A stretch of 64,000 nt of DNA from positions 682,001-746,000 of the forward strand of contig NZ_SNZW01000011.1 in the NCBI RefSeq assembly GCF_004364175.1, given 5' to 3'. Below are positions 1 through 8,989 of this stretch, piece after piece (within the stretch, counting starts at the first letter, position 1; every line of letters starts with the position of its first letter). Position numbers and translations under genes: made by a program. The notes below the pieces were generated by a model. The model was not told where the DNA came from, did not search any database, and saw nothing but the letters and a program-made list of their open reading frames with translations. The stretch is from Maribacter caenipelagi (GTDB lineage Bacteria > Bacteroidota > Bacteroidia > Flavobacteriales > Flavobacteriaceae).

Positions 1-2522
1 ATATCGTCAGGAGTAATTATTACCCCACAAGCATGAATACCGGTGTTACGTACAGATCCTTCTAAAATATAAGCTTGGTTTAAGGTTTCGGCCTCAAGAC
101 CATCGCCCTCGGATATCGCTAGAAGTTCATTTATCTTTTCTAAATCTTCTGACCTAAATTTCGCCCGTAAGATTTTTTCATCGATCCCAATAATCTTTTT
201 TAGCTTCGACATATCGGGTATCAACTTCGCCATTCGATCGGAATCTTGCAAAGGCAAATCTAAAGCACGGGCAGTATCTCTAATTGCAGATTTGGCAGCC
301 ATGGTACCATAAGTGATAATCTGTGCCACTTGATTTGAACCGTATTTATCGATCACATAATCCATTACACGACCACGCCCTTCATCATCAAAGTCAATAT
401 CAATATCGGGCATACTCACACGATCCGGATTTAGAAAACGCTCAAAAAGTAGGTCGTACTTAATGGGGTCTAAATTCGTAATCCATAAACAGTAGGCAAC
501 GGCCGAACCTGCAGCAGATCCACGACCAGGACCTACCGAAACATCCATAGCTCTAGCGGCCCTTATAAAATCTTCTACAATTAAGAAATAACCAGGGTAA
601 CCGGTTTTCTCAATTACTTTTAGCTCAAAGTCTAATCGTTCATCAATTTCGGGTGTAATTTCGCCATACCTTTTCTTCGCACCTTCATAGGTAATGTGAC
701 GTAAAAATTTGTTCTCACCTCGTTTGCCCCCGTCTAATTTATCTTCCTCAAATTGAAATTCTTCGGGAATATCGAAAGCAGGTAACAGTACATCTCTTGC
801 TAAGGTGAAGGTCTCCACTTTGTCAACGATTTCTTGAATGTTGATAATGGCTTCAGGAATGTCCTTAAAAAGCTCTTTCATCTCATCAGATGACTTAAAG
901 TAGTATTCTTGGTTCGGTAACCCGTATCGATACCCACGACCACGACCAATTGGGGTAGCTTGTTTTTCACCATCCTTAACACATAAAAGAATATCATGTG
1001 CATGAGCATTTTCTTTTTCTGCGTAATACGTATTGTTAGTGGCAACAAGTTTTACATTGTGTTTTTTGGCAAACTGAATCAATACATGGTTTACACGATC
1101 TTCATCTTCTTGACCGTGACGCATGATTTCAATGTATAGATCATCACCAAAAGTTTCTTTCCACCAAATCAACGCTTCCTCGGCTTGATTCTCACCAACG
1201 TTCAATACTTTACTTGGAACCTCACCATACAAGTTTCCTGTTAAAACAATAACATCTTCTTTGTACTGCTCAATAACTTTCTTATCGATACGAGGTACAT
1301 AATACTTACCCGAAACGAATGCTATAGAAGACATTTTTGCAAGGTTCAAATACCCCTGTTTGGTCTTGGCAAGCATTACTATTTGATACCCGTTGTCTTT
1401 TTGAGATTTGTTGGTGTGATCTTCACAGACCTGAAATTCGCAACCTATAATTGGTGTGATTTCTTGTTCAGGTTCTGGTAATTCGGTTAAAGGTTCTTGC
1501 CCTTCTTCTAAAGTGCCGTTTTGGGTAGCTTCGAATAGTTTTTGGTTTGCTTCATTTCTAGCTACTACACCTTTATTGTGGTTCAGTACTCCGTTTACGA
1601 AATGGAAAGCACCCATCATATTCGCATGATCCGTCATAGCAACCGCAGGCATTTTAGCTTTTGCGGCGGCAGCAACTAAAGCAGGTACGCTAATAGTTGA
1701 TTGAAGGATGGAGAATTGAGTGTGATTATGTAAGTGAGCAAAACTTGCATTTTCTAAGGTGGCTAGGTTCTCTTGTATTTCTTCTTGAGAAACTCCGCCA
1801 GTATCTTTTGCCCAAAGTGCATCGGCTATTTTCTTCGATGCCTTTTTAAGATTGATATGTTTAAGACCAATAAGTTCAATCTCTTTCGGATTCGCCTCAG
1901 AGAAATTCTTGAAATAATCGGGTTGAACATCTAATTGTTCTTTGGTGTACTGTTGCTTACGTATAAGCTCAAGAAAACAACGTGTGGTTGCTTCAACATC
2001 GGCAGTTGCATTATGCGCCTCGCCAAATGGCTCGCCAAATAAATATTGATGCAGTTCTGTTAATGTCGGAAGCTTGAATTTACCACCTCTACCACCAGGA
2101 ATTTGGCACAATTGTGCCGTATGCTCTGTACACGTATCTAAAACGGGAAGTTCTTGTAAGGGGTTTTCAACACCCAAACGGTGAAACTCTGCACCTATAA
2201 TATTTAAATCGAAACCAACATTCTGTCCAACAATGAATTTTGTTTTAGACATTGCTATATTGAACTTCTCTAATACCTCAGATAGGGAAATACCTTTTTG
2301 CTCCGCTAGCTCGGTAGAGATACCATGAATTTGTTCGGCGTCATAGGGTATGTTGAACCCGTCTGGTCGAACCAAATAATCTTCATGTTCTATACATTTT
2401 CCCATTTCGTCATGCAACTGCCATGCAATTTGTATACAGCGTGGCCAGTTGTCGGTGTCGGTAATAGGGGCGTTCCAGTTTTTTGGAAGACCGGTAGTTT
2501 CGGTATCAAAGATGAGGTACAT
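1..2522 (-). CDS. dnaE: DNA polymerase III subunit alpha with N-terminal proofreading exonuclease (5' part)
   Basis: Replicative DNA polymerase catalytic subunit; the reading frame is open to the left edge, so only about 840 N-terminal codons are present. It starts MYLIFDTETTG: a DEDDh exonuclease domain with D6 and E8 in motif I, D105 in NVGFDLNI, and H170/D175 in HNATADVEAT. A PHP domain follows (HLHNHTQFS at residues 263-271, then TDHAN). The polymerase palm begins later, with the catalytic-aspartate segment PDIDIDFDDEGR at about residues 705-716. An exonuclease fused in front of PHP-DnaE is the usual arrangement in Flavobacteriia, unlike E. coli, where DnaQ is separate. The start is the first in-frame ATG and gives a complete exonuclease motif I. 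Identity is very secure; the C-terminus lies outside the window. Confidence 0.95.
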   Translation of the reverse strand, partial: MYLIFDTETTGLPKNWNAPITDTDNWPRCIQIAWQLHDEMGKCIEHEDYLVRPDGFNIPYDAEQIHGISTELAEQKGISLSEVLEKFNIAMSKTKFIVGQNVGFDLNIIGAEFHRLGVENPLQELPVLDTCTEHTAQLCQIPGGRGGKFKLPTLTELHQYLFGEPFGEAHNATADVEATTRCFLELIRKQQYTKEQLDVQPDYFKNFSEANPKEIELIGLKHINLKKASKKIADALWAKDTGGVSQEEIQENLATLENASFAHLHNHTQFSILQSTISVPALVAAAAKAKMPAVAMTDHANMMGAFHFVNGVLNHNKGVVARNEANQKLFEATQNGTLEEGQEPLTELPEPEQEITPIIGCEFQVCEDHTNKSQKDNGYQIVMLAKTKQGYLNLAKMSSIAFVSGKYYVPRIDKKVIEQYKEDVIVLTGNLYGEVPSKVLNVGENQAEEALIWWKETFGDDLYIEIMRHGQEDEDRVNHVLIQFAKKHNVKLVATNNTYYAEKENAHAHDILLCVKDGEKQATPIGRGRGYRYGLPNQEYYFKSSDEMKELFKDIPEAIINIQEIVDKVETFTLARDVLLPAFDIPEEFQFEEDKLDGGKRGENKFLRHITYEGAKKRYGEITPEIDERLDFELKVIEKTGYPGYFLIVEDFIRAARAMDVSVGPGRGSAAGSAVAYCLWITNLDPIKYDLLFERFLNPDRVSMPDIDIDFDDEGRGRVMDYVIDKYGSNQVAQIITYGTMAAKSAIRDTARALDLPLQDSDRMAKLIPDMSKLKKIIGIDEKILRAKFRSEDLEKINELLAISEGDGLEAETLNQAYILEGSVRNTGIHACGVIITPDD

Positions 2523-2923
2523 ATCGAATTTTCTGTGTGTTCAAAAGCGGTCAGTTACATGACCTAAAAAGTGCTTATAAAATTACAAAAAAGGAGGTGT
2601 TCGAAAAAGTAGAGTTGCTAAGAGTTATTAACGAGTGCTTTTTATGTGTGATAAATGAATATTATAGTTAGAATTGTGCTTACTTATTTATAATCGGAAG
2701 GCTAGTATAAATGGTTGTTACTGTTAGATAGTTGTATTTTTGAATCTTGTGTTTTGCATTTTTGAAAAAGCCAATTGAAATAACTTGAATTCATTGTTGT
2801 CAATTCAGCATTTTAAATTATATTTGCACCCGCTTTCAGATTAGCTTTGCTTACTGATGGTGAACGAGTTAAAAAAACTAGAATTAATAATCAAGGGTCG
2901 GGCACCCTACAAATTAATGTGAT
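2523..2923. other. Intergenic region between divergent dnaE and rpsP
   Basis: About 400 AT-rich bases without a convincing gene. The right half holds the rpsP promoter (2794-2826). No tRNA, riboswitch or terminator could be recognised; the dnaE promoter must lie in the left half but no clear TAnnTTTG box was found for it. Confidence 0.6.
2794..2826 (+). promoter_or_regulatory. Promoter of rpsP-rimM
   Basis: TATATTTG at 2819-2826 is an exact match to the Bacteroidota -7 box TAnnTTTG, and a TTG at 2797-2799 lies 19 bases upstream, within the known 17-23 base spacing. It predicts transcription starting near 2833 and a leader of about 90 bases before the rpsP ATG, long enough for leader-mediated control of a ribosomal protein operon, though no specific fold was recognised. 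Confidence 0.7.
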
Positions 2924-3499
2924 ATGCCAGTAAAAATTAGATTACAAAGACACGGTAAAAAAGGAAAACCATTCTATTGGGTAGTTGCTGCAGATGCAAG
3001 AGCTAAAAGAGATGGTAAATTTTTAGAGAAATTAGGTATCTACAATCCTAACACAAACCCTGCAACTATTGAACTTGATGTTGATAGTTCAGTAAAATGG
3101 TTACAAAACGGTGCACAACCTACAGATACAGCTAAAGCTATTCTTTCTTATAGAGGTGTTCTTTTAAAGCATCACTTATTAGGTGGTGTTCGTAAAGGTG
3201 CATTAACTGAAGAGCAAGCTGAAGAAAAATTCAATACTTGGGTTTCTGAAAAAGAACAAGCTATTGCTGATAAAGTTGGTGGTATAGATAAGGTTAAGGC
3301 CGATGCTAGAGCTGCTGCACTTAAAGCAGAAAAAGAAGTGAACGATAAGCGTGCTGCTGATGCTGCCGCTGCTGCTTTACCAGAAGTTGCTGAAGGTGAA
3401 AACGCTGAAGCAGAAGTAGAAGCTGTTGAAGCTGCTGGCGAGCCAGAACAAGCTGTTGAAACTCCAGAAGCTCCTGCTACTGAAGAAGATAAAGCATAA
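2924..3499 (+). CDS. rpsP: 30S ribosomal protein S16 with long C-terminal tail
   Basis: Small-subunit ribosomal protein. Residues 1 to about 85 are a standard S16 domain (MPVKIRLQRHGKKGKPFYWV, then LEKLGIYNPNT). The remaining 105 or so residues form a low-complexity Lys/Ala/Glu then almost purely acidic Ala/Glu tail, making the protein 191 aa where most bacterial S16 proteins are 80-100 aa. Such tails are common in Flavobacteriia; their role is not known to me. rimM follows 13 bases downstream, the conserved rpsP-rimM pairing of ribosomal protein and 30S assembly factor. The antisense open frame across the tail is a by-product of its Ala/Glu codon bias. Confidence 0.97.
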   Translation: MPVKIRLQRHGKKGKPFYWVVAADARAKRDGKFLEKLGIYNPNTNPATIELDVDSSVKWLQNGAQPTDTAKAILSYRGVLLKHHLLGGVRKGALTEEQAEEKFNTWVSEKEQAIADKVGGIDKVKADARAAALKAEKEVNDKRAADAAAAALPEVAEGENAEAEVEAVEAAGEPEQAVETPEAPATEEDKA

Positions 3500-3512
3500 T
3501 TTTTAAGAGACG

Positions 3513-4040
3513 ATGCGAAAGGAAGATTGTTTCTACCTAGGTAATATCGTTTCAAAATATAGTTTCAAAGGTGAGGTACTAGTAAAACTAGATACCGATG
3601 ATCCCGAGATATACGAAAACATGGAATCAGTATTCGTTTCTTTAGGAAACAATCTGGTTCCATTTTTTATTAAAAGATGCCGACTTCATAAATCGAACTT
3701 ACTTCGTATAGATTTTGAAGAGGTGAAATCAGAATCTGATGCCGACCGCATTATGAAATCTGGACTTTATTTACCACTAACCATGTTGCCTAAACTTACG
3801 GGCAACAAGTTTTATTACCACGAAATTATTGGCTTTACCATGATAGACTCCGTTCATGGTGATATCGGTATCGTACAAAGTGTAAACGATACAACGGCGC
3901 AAGCCTTGTTCGAAGTCGAAAAGGAAGATAAGCAACTGCTTATACCTGTAAGCGATGATATCATTACTAAAATAGATCGTGAGAACAAAAGTATTTTAGT
4001 TACTACTCCCGAAGGACTTGTAGATTTGTATCTTTCGTAA
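3513..4040 (+). CDS. rimM: Ribosome maturation factor RimM
   Basis: Assembly factor that binds S19 and helps mature the head of the 30S subunit. At 175 aa it has the normal length: an N-terminal RimM beta-barrel (FYLGNIVSKYSFKGEVLVKL, about residues 7-90) and a C-terminal PRC-barrel (YYHEIIGFTM to LVDLYL, about 100-172). It is co-transcribed with rpsP. Its stop lies only three bases from the stop of the convergent VCBS gene, so there is no space for a dedicated terminator between them. Confidence 0.95.
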   Translation: MRKEDCFYLGNIVSKYSFKGEVLVKLDTDDPEIYENMESVFVSLGNNLVPFFIKRCRLHKSNLLRIDFEEVKSESDADRIMKSGLYLPLTMLPKLTGNKFYYHEIIGFTMIDSVHGDIGIVQSVNDTTAQALFEVEKEDKQLLIPVSDDIITKIDRENKSILVTTPEGLVDLYLS

Positions 4041-4043
4041 AAA

Positions 4044-7000
4044 CTACTTCTGTAGTTCGAAAAATTGCAGAACATCATTATTGTTGCCTACTAAAAAGTA
4101 CTCTTTTTGACCATTGTTTATTGATACTAGCTTTTTGGCATCTTTATTAGCGAAGAATCCTATTTCAGATCCTCTCTGGGTCGTAAAAGCACCTTTTCCA
4201 TTACCGAGTAAAAGAATACCTGTTCCTGCGTCGTTTCTCGGGGTTTCTATTTCTGAAACAAATAGATTGCCGATAGCTAAAACATCTAGAGCTCCATCAC
4301 CGTTAAAATCCCTAATAAGCATATCGTTGAGGTTAGAAAACTGTGCTAAATTGGGCAGGTTGGTGATTACAAATTGACCGTTTCCTTTATTTTCAATATA
4401 AACCGATGCAAAAGTATCGGTAAAGTAGTGGAGCGAGTTCTTCAATTTTTCTTCACCGTAAACATCTTTCAGTTCCATAGAGGCAAAAGCATCGTACTTA
4501 ACAATTTTTTTCTTTAGGTCAGGTATTTGTTCCGAAGAACATGAAAACCCTCGTAGTGGATAATGTTTTTCTTTATTGTAATACCCAAGAACGATATCGT
4601 TATTACCGTTTGCATCAAAATCATTATAATAGACGTCAAAAGGTTTGTCTGTGCTCGTTTTGTATTTGTAGTTCAAGCCTAAATTACCCACGATGTAATC
4701 CATATCGCCATCATTATCAAAATCGCCTTGTTCTATGCTAAACCACCAACCGTTTGTTGCCTTGAAATTTTCAACATCTATTTTGGTGAGTTTTCCATTG
4801 TTATTTTGAAAAACGGTTATCGGCATCCATTCGCCAACTACAATTAAATCTAAATCTTGATCGCCATCATAATCACTCCAAATGGCATCTGAAACCATTC
4901 CAATATCTAATAATTGTGGAGATAATGATTTGGTATTGTTTGATAATTGTCCGTTATCATTAGTAAGCAGCATACTCGAAGGCGGATTTGGATATTGTTG
5001 TGGCGTATGTCTTCCGCCAATAAATAAATCGATATCTCCGTCTCCATCATAATCGGATGATTTTACAACTGATCCACTAATTCTATCGGCATTAAGTATT
5101 GCTCCTTTTTTGAACGTTCCATTACCTTCATTTAAATAGATTCGGTCGGTATAATGGAAATCATTTTTCGGGTATTCATTACCGCCACTTACAACATATA
5201 AATCTTTATATCCGTCTTTGTTGATATCAACAAAAAGGGCATCTACATCTTCATAGCCTGCTTCTTTTTGCCAGAAGGCAGTCTGACTTTCTTTAAAGTC
5301 ACCATCTTTTTGTTGAACAAAAAGAATAGGAGCTTGTTCTGCTGCACCACCTAAATAAAAATCATCTAAACCATCGTTATTAGTATCGCCAGTGGTTAAT
5401 GCCGGACCGAATTGCGATAGTTTATGTGGGAGCAAGACTTGCTTTTCAAAATCATCAAAGTTGTTTTCTTGATGTTTAAATTGAGCAGGGAAAGTTGTTG
5501 TTCTATCTGTAAAGAGATACGATTTAGAATTTTCGGTTTTAATCGTAGTAAATTCCGAATCATTGGAAGAAATTTCTAAAAACTGATTGGCTTTTATATT
5601 TCTTTGAACAGTGGTATTGCCATTAGCCCAAAGAATGCTTAGACTATCTACTTTAGTTAAAGAATGCAGACCAAAATGAAGGGTAGATTCACTTGTGGAA
5701 TAAATGCCTCGTACATTGGTAGCTTCTAATGTCTGAATGCCTTTTTCAGTGTATATATTTACCCTAGATCCAAAAATAGGTTTGTTGGTCTCGTCTTTTA
5801 ATTTAATTCTTAGAAAGTTCTTATCTAAATGTGTTTCTGAATTGTTTCGATATATAAAAGCTTCATTATTGATGTTGTTGGTAACTAAGTCTAGATCGCC
5901 ATCATTATCAAAATCAGCGTAAGCAGAACCGTTAGAAAAAGATTCATCATCTAAGCCCCATTCATTAGAAATGTTTTCAAATACTAAGTCTCCTTGGTTT
6001 TTATAGGCATAGTTTTTTAGCGGTTGCGAGGGAACCATGCTTACTGCTTTTTCAAGATCGACCACATCCCAAATACTTTTGATGTTTTGTGCTTTCGGAT
6101 TTTTTTGAAGCCAGTTTGCTCTTGTCGTATTTATGTAGTTCGCAACGTTTTTATCGGCATCGGTATTCCTAATATCTCTAAGTAATCCGTTCGTGATATA
6201 GGTGTCTTTTAGTCCGTCATTGTCAAAATCGGCAATAAGGTTAGACCAGCTCCAATCGGTAGCCGCCATACCTGTAAATTGGGCAATGTTGCTAAAGGTT
6301 TCATTACCATTGTTCAATTGTACTGTGTTATACATGTATTGATAACCGCCACCATCTTCGACCACTTTCCAGAAAGAATTGATGTTCATTCCGCTCATGT
6401 TCGATTTTAGTCTAAAATTGTCTTCAGAAACCATGTCTAACACAAATATGTCTAAGTTTTGATCATTGTTTATATCGGCAACATCAACACCCATACTGTA
6501 ATATGAGGTTTGTTTTAGCGCACTTTTTTCAATGCTCGAAAATGTACCATCTTGATTGTTTAGAAATAAGAAATCTGGAGCGTAAAAATCATTGGCAATA
6601 TAAAGGTCTGTCCATCCGTCATTATTTATATCACTTGCTGAGACCGCATTTGGGAATCCGGTTTTGTTAATGCCAGCGGTTTTAGAAACATCTTGAAAAG
6701 TATCTCCGTTATTTTTATACAATTTTAAAGAATACTTGGGTATAAGAAGATTATCTGCATTATGATATTTAGATAAACTACCCGGATTTGGTGGTTGTGT
6801 TAAAAGAAATAAATCTAGTAGCCCATCTTTATCATAATCTAAAAATGTAGCATGTCTTGTTCTTTCTGTATTTGCAATTAGAAATTCTTCTGCTTTTTCT
6901 TTGAAAGTACCATCACCTTGGTTAAGATATAATAGATTTCTTCGCCATGCTGGGTTTTCATCATACAGTTCTCTGCTTACGTAAATATCTTGGTGTCCGT

Positions 7001-7379
7001 CATTATTGATGTCGGCTATGGTTACGCCGGTTGAACATCCATTAAAATTTTTAATACCTGCTTTTTCCGTAACATCTTCAAAGTTTAAATCACCTTTGTT
7101 GATGTACAACTTATCTGGTACCATATTACCAGCAAAGAAAATATCTTGTAGCCCATCATTATTAAAATCACCAATACCCACACCTGCGCCACCATAAAAG
7201 TTTGCGTAGGCAAATATGTTTTTGTCCTTATCATCTTTAATGATGTTATTGAAATTGACTCCCGTTTCATTTGAAGGGAGAAGTGTAAATAATTTTGACG
7301 TTACCTTGGTCTCTTCCGGAGCATTTTCACAACATAAAATTAATAAGGAAAAGAAGTATAATAAATGCCTGATTTTCAT
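4044..7379 (-). CDS. VCBS/FG-GAP repeat lipoprotein with ASPIC/UnbV domain
   Basis: Large exported protein (1111 aa). A short hydrophobic N-terminus ending in LLILCC suggests a lipoprotein signal, although the residues before Cys are not canonical. The body is built of FG-GAP/VCBS repeats recognisable by calcium-binding-like D-[IF]-[ND]-[ND]-D-G motifs (for example DFNNDGLQDIFF, DYDKDGLLDLFL, DYDGDGDIDLFI), as in beta-propellers. An ASPIC/UnbV segment (GSRVNIYTEKG to SILWANG) lies at about residues 520-590 between two propeller blocks. It is the last gene of the SusC/SusD locus, where such proteins recur in Flavobacteriia, probably as surface glycan-binding or accessory proteins; the ligand is unknown. 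A hairpin terminator precedes it, so its dose may be lower than that of SusCD. Confidence 0.85.
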   Translation of the reverse strand: MKIRHLLYFFSLLILCCENAPEETKVTSKLFTLLPSNETGVNFNNIIKDDKDKNIFAYANFYGGAGVGIGDFNNDGLQDIFFAGNMVPDKLYINKGDLNFEDVTEKAGIKNFNGCSTGVTIADINNDGHQDIYVSRELYDENPAWRRNLLYLNQGDGTFKEKAEEFLIANTERTRHATFLDYDKDGLLDLFLLTQPPNPGSLSKYHNADNLLIPKYSLKLYKNNGDTFQDVSKTAGINKTGFPNAVSASDINNDGWTDLYIANDFYAPDFLFLNNQDGTFSSIEKSALKQTSYYSMGVDVADINNDQNLDIFVLDMVSEDNFRLKSNMSGMNINSFWKVVEDGGGYQYMYNTVQLNNGNETFSNIAQFTGMAATDWSWSNLIADFDNDGLKDTYITNGLLRDIRNTDADKNVANYINTTRANWLQKNPKAQNIKSIWDVVDLEKAVSMVPSQPLKNYAYKNQGDLVFENISNEWGLDDESFSNGSAYADFDNDGDLDLVTNNINNEAFIYRNNSETHLDKNFLRIKLKDETNKPIFGSRVNIYTEKGIQTLEATNVRGIYSTSESTLHFGLHSLTKVDSLSILWANGNTTVQRNIKANQFLEISSNDSEFTTIKTENSKSYLFTDRTTTFPAQFKHQENNFDDFEKQVLLPHKLSQFGPALTTGDTNNDGLDDFYLGGAAEQAPILFVQQKDGDFKESQTAFWQKEAGYEDVDALFVDINKDGYKDLYVVSGGNEYPKNDFHYTDRIYLNEGNGTFKKGAILNADRISGSVVKSSDYDGDGDIDLFIGGRHTPQQYPNPPSSMLLTNDNGQLSNNTKSLSPQLLDIGMVSDAIWSDYDGDQDLDLIVVGEWMPITVFQNNNGKLTKIDVENFKATNGWWFSIEQGDFDNDGDMDYIVGNLGLNYKYKTSTDKPFDVYYNDFDANGNNDIVLGYYNKEKHYPLRGFSCSSEQIPDLKKKIVKYDAFASMELKDVYGEEKLKNSLHYFTDTFASVYIENKGNGQFVITNLPNLAQFSNLNDMLIRDFNGDGALDVLAIGNLFVSEIETPRNDAGTGILLLGNGKGAFTTQRGSEIGFFANKDAKKLVSINNGQKEYFLVGNNNDVLQFFELQK

Positions 7380-7402
7380 GATTACAAGATACTATTTTAT
7401 AC

Positions 7403-7429
7403 AAAAAAAGGAGAGTTTCCCCTCCTTTT
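7403..7429 (-). terminator. Intrinsic terminator between susD-like and VCBS genes
   Basis: Read on the minus strand, an AAAAGGAG arm (7422-7429) pairs with CTCCTTTT (7406-7413) around an 8-base loop and runs into a T tract (to 7403). It lies in the 119-base gap downstream of the SusD gene and upstream of the VCBS gene, so it would end or attenuate the SusCD transcript. Confidence 0.65.
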
Positions 7430-7498
7430 CAAACTCAATAAAAAATTAACTCAAAACTATTATGAGAGGTTTCACTCAAAAACCTAACGTAATTGTTA

Positions 7499-8980
7499 TT
7501 ATTCGACATCCCACCAAACTCTAGTGGTAAGAACATCTGGTCCTTGAGCCGCTACTGCAGCTGCATAATTATCAGGGTTAGTACTTTGTTCGCTTTCTGA
7601 ATATGTAAGTCTTCTAGGAATAGTTCCGTTTGTAACATTACCAGGGTAGTTTACAGGCGTAAGAACAGGAAAACCTGACCTTCTCCAGTTTGAAAATGTT
7701 TCATATTCATTTAAGAATGTTGCTGCCCAATATTGTGTATTTATTTGCTCTATTGCATTTGCAGTATCAAATGGGTTCGCAGTTAAATAATCGGTAATAT
7801 CTTCATCAGCTATAACTGCATTTTCTCCATAAAGAGATAAATGTTTCATAGCGGCTGTTACACCATTGTTGTAGTGTGTAGCAGCATCGCCGGCAAGACC
7901 CCAACGTACATTCGACTCTGCCAACATAAACTCTACTTCAGCATATGTTTGAAAAATCATTGGAGAAGTTTCTCCTGTTATTATACTTCTATTAGGTTCT
8001 GCATATGCATCTGTATTGTCTTCCCCGGTCATTTCCAATAACATTGGTGAGTCCAAACCATTTGGGAAACCTATTAAATCTGCGGAAGCAGTACTTCCAT
8101 CACTTCGTCTTGCCGCTAAAATTGGCAATCTTGGATCGTTACCAGCTTGTAAGAAATCAATAAAAGTCTTACTCATTCTTGGATTACCGTCTGCTGTAAA
8201 CACTTCTCCTATCCCATTTTTGTTGTCGGCATCATGTTGTAAATAGAAAATATCTTCATTCGAAGTCATTACTCCACCAGCAATAGCTTTTGTTGCCCAT
8301 GCTTGAGATGCTGTAGGGTCAACTTTTATCAATCTAAGTCCTAAACGTAGCATCAATGAATTTGCCAATTTTTTCCATTTAGCTTGATCACCTCCGTAAA
8401 CTACATCTGCAGATCCGAATTCTGAAATTCCAGTACCTAAAGCAGCAGCTGATTCCTCTAATTCTTTTAATAAATCTGGATATATTTCGCTTTGCGCATC
8501 ATATTTAGGAAGAAAAATACCCTCTAGTACTGCTTTACCAGCCTCGCTATAAGGTACATCACCATAAAGATCGGTAAGTCTGGAATATGCAAAAACACGT
8601 AATATTCTAACAATAGCCTTCATTTCATCAGGAGCATTTTCTTCCTCTAGTTGAAACTGTAAATCTTCAATAGATTTTATGGCATTACCATAGTAACGAT
8701 CTAGTAAAGAAGAGGCATAGCCTCTGTTCCAAGTATATTTATCTCCACTCCAATACCCGGCAGTGGTAGAAATATGCTGCATCATTGTAGATTGGTAAAT
8801 CATACCAGCTCTCCAATTGTCATATCGTTCGCTAGAAATAAATTTTATAATGGCAGTTAGTTTGTTACTAGCTGCAACCTGACTAGGTTTTGTAGGGTTG
8901 ACGTTCAATTCCTCGAAACCATCGTCACATGCACCAACAAAAAGTAGTGCGAACATTAGTATAAATATTGATTTTTTCAT
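7499..8980 (-). CDS. SusD/RagB family outer-membrane nutrient-binding lipoprotein
   Basis: Surface lipoprotein that caps the SusC-like transporter and captures the substrate. It has a clean lipoprotein signal (LLFVGAC, Cys18) followed by an acidic stretch (CDDGFEELNVNPTKPSQ) typical of surface-exported Bacteroidota lipoproteins and of the SusD-like_2 subgroup. At 493 aa the length is standard, with TPR-like helices (DLYGDVPYSEAG) and a C-terminal YPGN...IPRRLTYS region. It starts nine bases after the SusC stop, so both are translated from one mRNA. The substrate cannot be read from the sequence; the neighbouring GHL10 and CBM9 genes suggest a carbohydrate. Confidence 0.93.
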   Translation of the reverse strand: MKKSIFILMFALLFVGACDDGFEELNVNPTKPSQVAASNKLTAIIKFISSERYDNWRAGMIYQSTMMQHISTTAGYWSGDKYTWNRGYASSLLDRYYGNAIKSIEDLQFQLEEENAPDEMKAIVRILRVFAYSRLTDLYGDVPYSEAGKAVLEGIFLPKYDAQSEIYPDLLKELEESAAALGTGISEFGSADVVYGGDQAKWKKLANSLMLRLGLRLIKVDPTASQAWATKAIAGGVMTSNEDIFYLQHDADNKNGIGEVFTADGNPRMSKTFIDFLQAGNDPRLPILAARRSDGSTASADLIGFPNGLDSPMLLEMTGEDNTDAYAEPNRSIITGETSPMIFQTYAEVEFMLAESNVRWGLAGDAATHYNNGVTAAMKHLSLYGENAVIADEDITDYLTANPFDTANAIEQINTQYWAATFLNEYETFSNWRRSGFPVLTPVNYPGNVTNGTIPRRLTYSESEQSTNPDNYAAAVAAQGPDVLTTRVWWDVE

Positions 8981-8989
8981 AGTTCTCTT

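Noticed and set aside
2325-2567. Plus-strand open frame of 80 codons over the dnaE start
   Set aside because: It lies antisense to the conserved exonuclease domain and shows no protein-like composition.
3172-3555. Antisense open frame of 127 codons across rpsP
   Set aside because: It mirrors the Ala/Glu codons of the S16 tail as Ser/Ala-rich sequence and has no family features.
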